Shown here: piece after piece, positions 8,301 through 10,743 of the stretch
How the letters are laid out: every line of letters begins with the position of its first letter
How positions within the stretch are numbered: position 1 is the first letter of the stretch
Origin: Haplosporangium gracile
Lineage: Eukaryota > Mortierellomycota > Mortierellomycetes > Mortierellales > Mortierellaceae
Reading direction: 5' to 3'
DNA length: 10,743 nucleotides
NCBI GenBank assembly: GCA_015499985.1
Contig: JAAAUF010000123.1
Span: forward strand, 1 to 10,743
Notes under the pieces: generated by a model
The model's input: the letters and a program-made list of their open reading frames with translations, nothing else
Told to the model about the DNA's origin: nothing
The model's database searches: none
Program-made: the position numbers and the translations under genes

Positions 8301-9012
8301 AGTGTCGATTCGTTGTATACGCTGTTCAATAGATCGAACCTTTTTAACCACTATACCTGCCATCAAAGATTACGGCGTTTCGCGCGCCAAAATTTGTCGA
8401 CTGATGAATCCAGCGCGCTTTGGCAAACCAGACCAACGGAGTTCACAATCATCTAGTCGGTCCTCAAGATCCGCTCTGACTAGTGATCGTCAACAACGCA
8501 GTTCATCCAGGAACCCCGACGCGCAGACGACACCTGTTTCAGATGCACATGGGCGAAGTGTACCCCTGCAAGCCCATGATCCCACTATTGTGGCATCAAA
8601 AGTAGACCTTCAGAACCGAAGCAGCACCCACAGGCAAGCTGCTCTACCTGAGCCCGACTCTAGGAGACGTGTCCATGACGATCTTTTGACGAGAGGGAAA
8701 GACCAAAAGGGAGAACCAGCAGTGACTGTGACTTCTACAGCCTCTGCAGCACACCTCGAAGGTGAGGCGACATCGGCCAAGCCAGATTCCAAGTCCCATA
8801 CCTCTTCGGAGACCAAGGGTATTGGGAAGCTTAGTATCTTCGAAATAGAAGCCGCCTACATCAAGTCGTTAAATATTGTCGGTACGGAGAAGGAAGAAGA
8901 CTTTATGGATGCGATCGACCTGTTGGATAAACTTATGGCGCTGGACCCTACCAAGCGGATCACAGCCCGACAAGCACTGAAGCATCGATTTCTAGCAGAA
9001 GATAAACCGTAG
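5362..9012 (+). CDS. CDC7: Cdc7/Hsk1-type DDK serine/threonine kinase (7 exons, 1030 aa)
   Basis: Catalytic subunit of the Dbf4-dependent kinase, which in this family phosphorylates MCM helicase to fire replication origins in the nucleus. Exons: 5362-6310, 6393-6624, 6721-6814, 6917-7821, 7907-7989, 8081-8230, 8333-9012 (3093 nt). Residues 1-305 are a low-complexity Ser/Gln-rich extension with a basic cluster RRKRAR (253-258) and an acidic run (270-282). Kinase motifs: glycine loop IGAGTFSSVYKA (314-325), VALK Lys372, helix-C Glu386, PLITAFR and VVLPYF in exon 3, HRDVKPSN (Asp459, Lys461, Asn464), DFG (478-480), GTRGFRAPE (APE 742-744), LDIWSVGVILL (from 756), and LDPTKRITARQALKH near the C-terminus. 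GTRGFRAPE and the large inserts identify Cdc7 rather than CDK or CK2. An insert of about 240 residues separates DFG from APE, and one of about 130 lies at 837-965. It is longer than yeast (about 507) or human (574) Cdc7 because of the tail and inserts. All catalytic residues are present. Its Dbf4 partner is not in the window. Confidence 0.94.
8231..8332 (+). other. Stop-free, 3n-length intron 6 of CDC7
   Basis: The 102 bp between ACATTTA and ATCGAACC has a perfect GTAAGT donor and a CAATAG acceptor. Its length is a multiple of three and it lacks an in-frame stop, so unspliced RNA would still encode a protein with 34 extra residues. Removing it gives AATFNRTFLTTIP, the expected Cdc7 join. The extra residues are hydrophobic and unlike the family, which supports splicing. 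Confidence 0.75.
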
Positions 9013-9602
9013 GTCGCGCTCTTGGTCGGACAATGCTAGTTTTGCCCAAATCTTTTTTTTTTCTCTGCCTTTTCTTTTTTTGCGGACGTAGCTTTTCCCT
9101 TTCCCGCTGTACTTGCATAGTATCCTTTCCACTCTAATTGCCATCTATTCTTTTTTTTTCGCTCCCTGTACAACTTGTACCATACATAACAATTAAAACA
9201 TAACCTTTTTCGCACAAAGAGCAATGCGCGCACTGTCGGGATGTGTATTTTAGGTAATTTAGAGTGTGGCAGCAGACCGAGGGTGCAAGGGGCAAAATGA
9301 AGGAAGACAATATTACAAAGGAAAAATAGAACAAGAGAGAGGCGAAAGAAAGGAGGCCATTTGGAGTTGTCAATTTGTAACACCCCTTAGAAGAGATGAA
9401 GTAGAATTGCGAACTCTCACCCCTCTTTTCGCAACTTTTGCTGTCTTCGTCGCGGAATCACCCTTTAGTAATTCCTTGTTTTTATCTTTCCCTCTTCTGT
9501 TTTTTCTTATCTCCCAATATCACTCTTATTCCTTTTACTCTCCTATCATTCCTCAGGGCTACTCAACGACACTTTCATTGTACTTTCTTTGACCAGCAAA
9601 GG
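9013..9602 (+). other. CDC7 3' UTR, intergenic spacer and subtilase leader
   Basis: Nothing here looks like a gene. T-runs follow the CDC7 stop (about 9052-9080 and 9150-9160), and an ATTAAA at 9192-9197 is a possible poly(A) signal. From about 9420 the plus strand turns C/T-rich, the usual look of a transcript leader in this genome, and leads to the subtilase ATG at 9603. A reading frame stays open upstream of 9603 as far as 9438, but it translates this pyrimidine tract and is probably not coding. Confidence 0.55.
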
Positions 9603-10634
9603 ATGAGACGTACAGTAAAACACTTTCAGACCCAGTTGGTCCCCATTTTGGTCCTGACAATTATCAATGTTCTACCTTGGCTGATGCTCAAGGGCAACAC
9701 TATTGCTTCCGTCTGTGCTCTCGCAGTCTCCGTTGGCGGCGAGGGGTATGAGCCCAACATCGTTGTTGTCGAATCTTCGGCGCAAGGTCAAGACGGAGAG
9801 CATAAGGAGCGGGAGAAACAAGTACAGGCACATGTTCAAGGATATCAACAGCAGCAGCAGCAGCAGAGACCACTGGGGTTTGTGGAGATTGATTCTAGTC
9901 CGGATCCAATCCTCTTGTCAGGTCTTCAGGGCGGAATCGTTGCTGCAGCTTCCCAACTAGAGTTGCAGAGTGGCGGTGGTGGAAACACGGAAATGGAGGT
10001 CAAAGTTGCCCAACAAACGCCTCTGGAAGCACCGTCGCCACAGAACCCAGACACTCATTCAACAGATGAATCAACACCACCAGTAAATGAACCGCCAGCA
10101 ACAGGATCAACAACCCCTAACCGACGATTGATCAATACTTACTATGCACGACTATCAGCAGCCCCCGGCACGGAAGAGGCTAAAGCCCAGCACGCGCTGG
10201 TGAGAGAGGCCATGCTGGAACTTCCCGGGAAAGTGACGATCCGACACGAGTTTGGGAAAGACGAGGATGATGTGTTGAATGTGATTTCATTCAAGTTGGA
10301 GGAGAACAGTGATGGGCTTGAGGAGGTCGCCGCTCTTGCGGGTGTCATTGGGATCTATCCTGTGGTGAGTGAGAGTGAAGGGACTTGTTTGGTGTCTTGT
10401 GTAAACTTTATTGCTATCGGTGTATCATTCTTTGACAATCCCCGATCTTTCCATCCTTCTTTTTTGAATGTGTTTTGCTCATATAGCGCACGCGGAAGAG
10501 ACCAAAGGCATTGCCATTGGGGTCTCTGCAGAGAACGAGGCCCAGTCTGGAGTCTGCACATAACTTGACAGGGATCCAAATGGTTCACAAGAAGCTCGGT
10601 TTGACCGGTAAAGGCATCAAAGTCGGCATCGTTG
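9603..10634 (+). CDS. Secreted subtilisin-like (S8) serine protease, 5' part, cut by window edge
   Basis: Precursor of an exported endopeptidase of the subtilase family. Exon 1 is 9603-10364 and exon 2 10487-10634 (GTGAGT donor, CATATAG acceptor, phase 0). A further intron starts at 10635 and its acceptor is outside the window. The 303 residues seen begin with a basic head (MRRTVKHFQ) and a hydrophobic segment (about 11-45) that fits a signal peptide or anchor. A Gln/Ser/Thr/Pro-rich stretch with a Q7 run (82-88) follows to about 175. An inhibitor I9-like prodomain comes next (LINTYYARLS, then VISFKLEENSDGLEEVAAL and GVIGIYPV). The mature enzyme starts near LTGIQMVHKKLGLTGKGIKVGIV, the strand that leads into the catalytic Asp. 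That Asp codon, and His and Ser, lie beyond the edge, so activity cannot be judged. I preferred the ATG at 9603 (purine at -3) over an in-frame one at 9438 in the leader. Confidence 0.82.
9846..9866 (+). repeat. CAA(CAG)6 polyglutamine-coding repeat
   Basis: Seven Gln codons in a row (one CAA, six CAG) lie in the subtilase pro-region, between the signal segment and the I9-like domain. Its purity suggests recent slippage. It lies outside any conserved domain, so length variation should be tolerated. Confidence 0.85.
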
Positions 10635-10743
10635 GTACGTTTTCTTGTTCTCCTCATCTAAGCATTAATCTTGATCTGTGCGTTTTATTCAAATCAAAAA
10701 ATTAAGTTTGGCTGAATCTATTTTTTTTTTTTTTTTGGTTGTG
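10635..10743 (+). other. Start of subtilase intron 2, running off the window
   Basis: A GTACGT donor follows GGC-ATC-GTT-G. The remaining bases include a T-run of about 17 at 10721-10737 and no usable acceptor before the edge. The intron is therefore incomplete here and the next exon lies to the right. Confidence 0.7.

Noticed and set aside
8047..9012. 321-aa frame read as a separate gene starting at 8047
   Set aside because: Its start is inside CDC7 intron 5 and it reads through intron 6. The rest is the last two CDC7 exons.
9438..9602. Longer subtilase N-terminus from the ATG at 9438
   Set aside because: The extra 55 residues translate a C/T-rich leader, and the ATG at 9603 already precedes a signal-like segment. 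It is not ruled out.
1..10743. tRNA, rRNA, CRISPR, transposon or bacterial-type operon content
   Set aside because: I saw no cloverleaf-like boxes, spaced direct repeats, transposase motifs or ribosome-binding-site patterns. The window is spliced nuclear genes.

Overview
This is an ordinary eukaryotic nuclear window, best read as an early-diverging fungus. Three complete genes and the first part of a fourth can be rebuilt. All are rich in short introns (82-131 bp in the two long plus-strand genes) with GTAAGT/GTATGT-type donors, CTAAC/CTGAC-like branch sites and TAG/CAG acceptors. Intron density, base composition and the subtilase suggest Mucoromycota, perhaps Mortierellomycotina. That placement is inferred from style, not from a database match.

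Layout: (1) 64-2901 (+) is a ten-exon WRNIP1/Mgs1-family AAA+ ATPase with an N-terminal UBZ zinc finger. (2) 3120-4499 (-) is a four-coding-exon eIF4E-family cap-binding protein whose 3' end converges on gene 1. It probably has a further intron in its 5' leader. (3) 4500-5361 is the divergent control region between genes 2 and 3. It holds a strongly purine-rich, G-quadruplex-capable tract and a CACGTG box. (4) 5362-9012 (+) is a seven-exon Cdc7/Hsk1-type (DDK) kinase with a long acidic N-terminal extension and two large inserts in the kinase fold. (5) 9013-9602 is the CDC7 3' end plus the leader of the next gene. (6) 9603 to the right edge (+) is the start of a secreted S8 subtilase, cut by the window inside its second intron.

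Every splice junction was chosen so that codon phase is kept and family motifs are rejoined. The summed coding lengths are divisible by three for the three complete genes (1881, 624 and 3093 nt). WRNIP1/Mgs1 (tolerance of stalled forks) and Cdc7 (origin firing) both serve DNA replication, and eIF4E serves translation. Nothing suggests that they form one pathway, and I saw no mobile element, RNA gene or novel multi-gene system. The items worth a second look are gene-level: a GC-AG intron, a zinc finger built from three exons, an eIF4E with Tyr at one cap-stacking position, the large Cdc7 inserts, a stop-free 3n intron and the GA/G4 tract.
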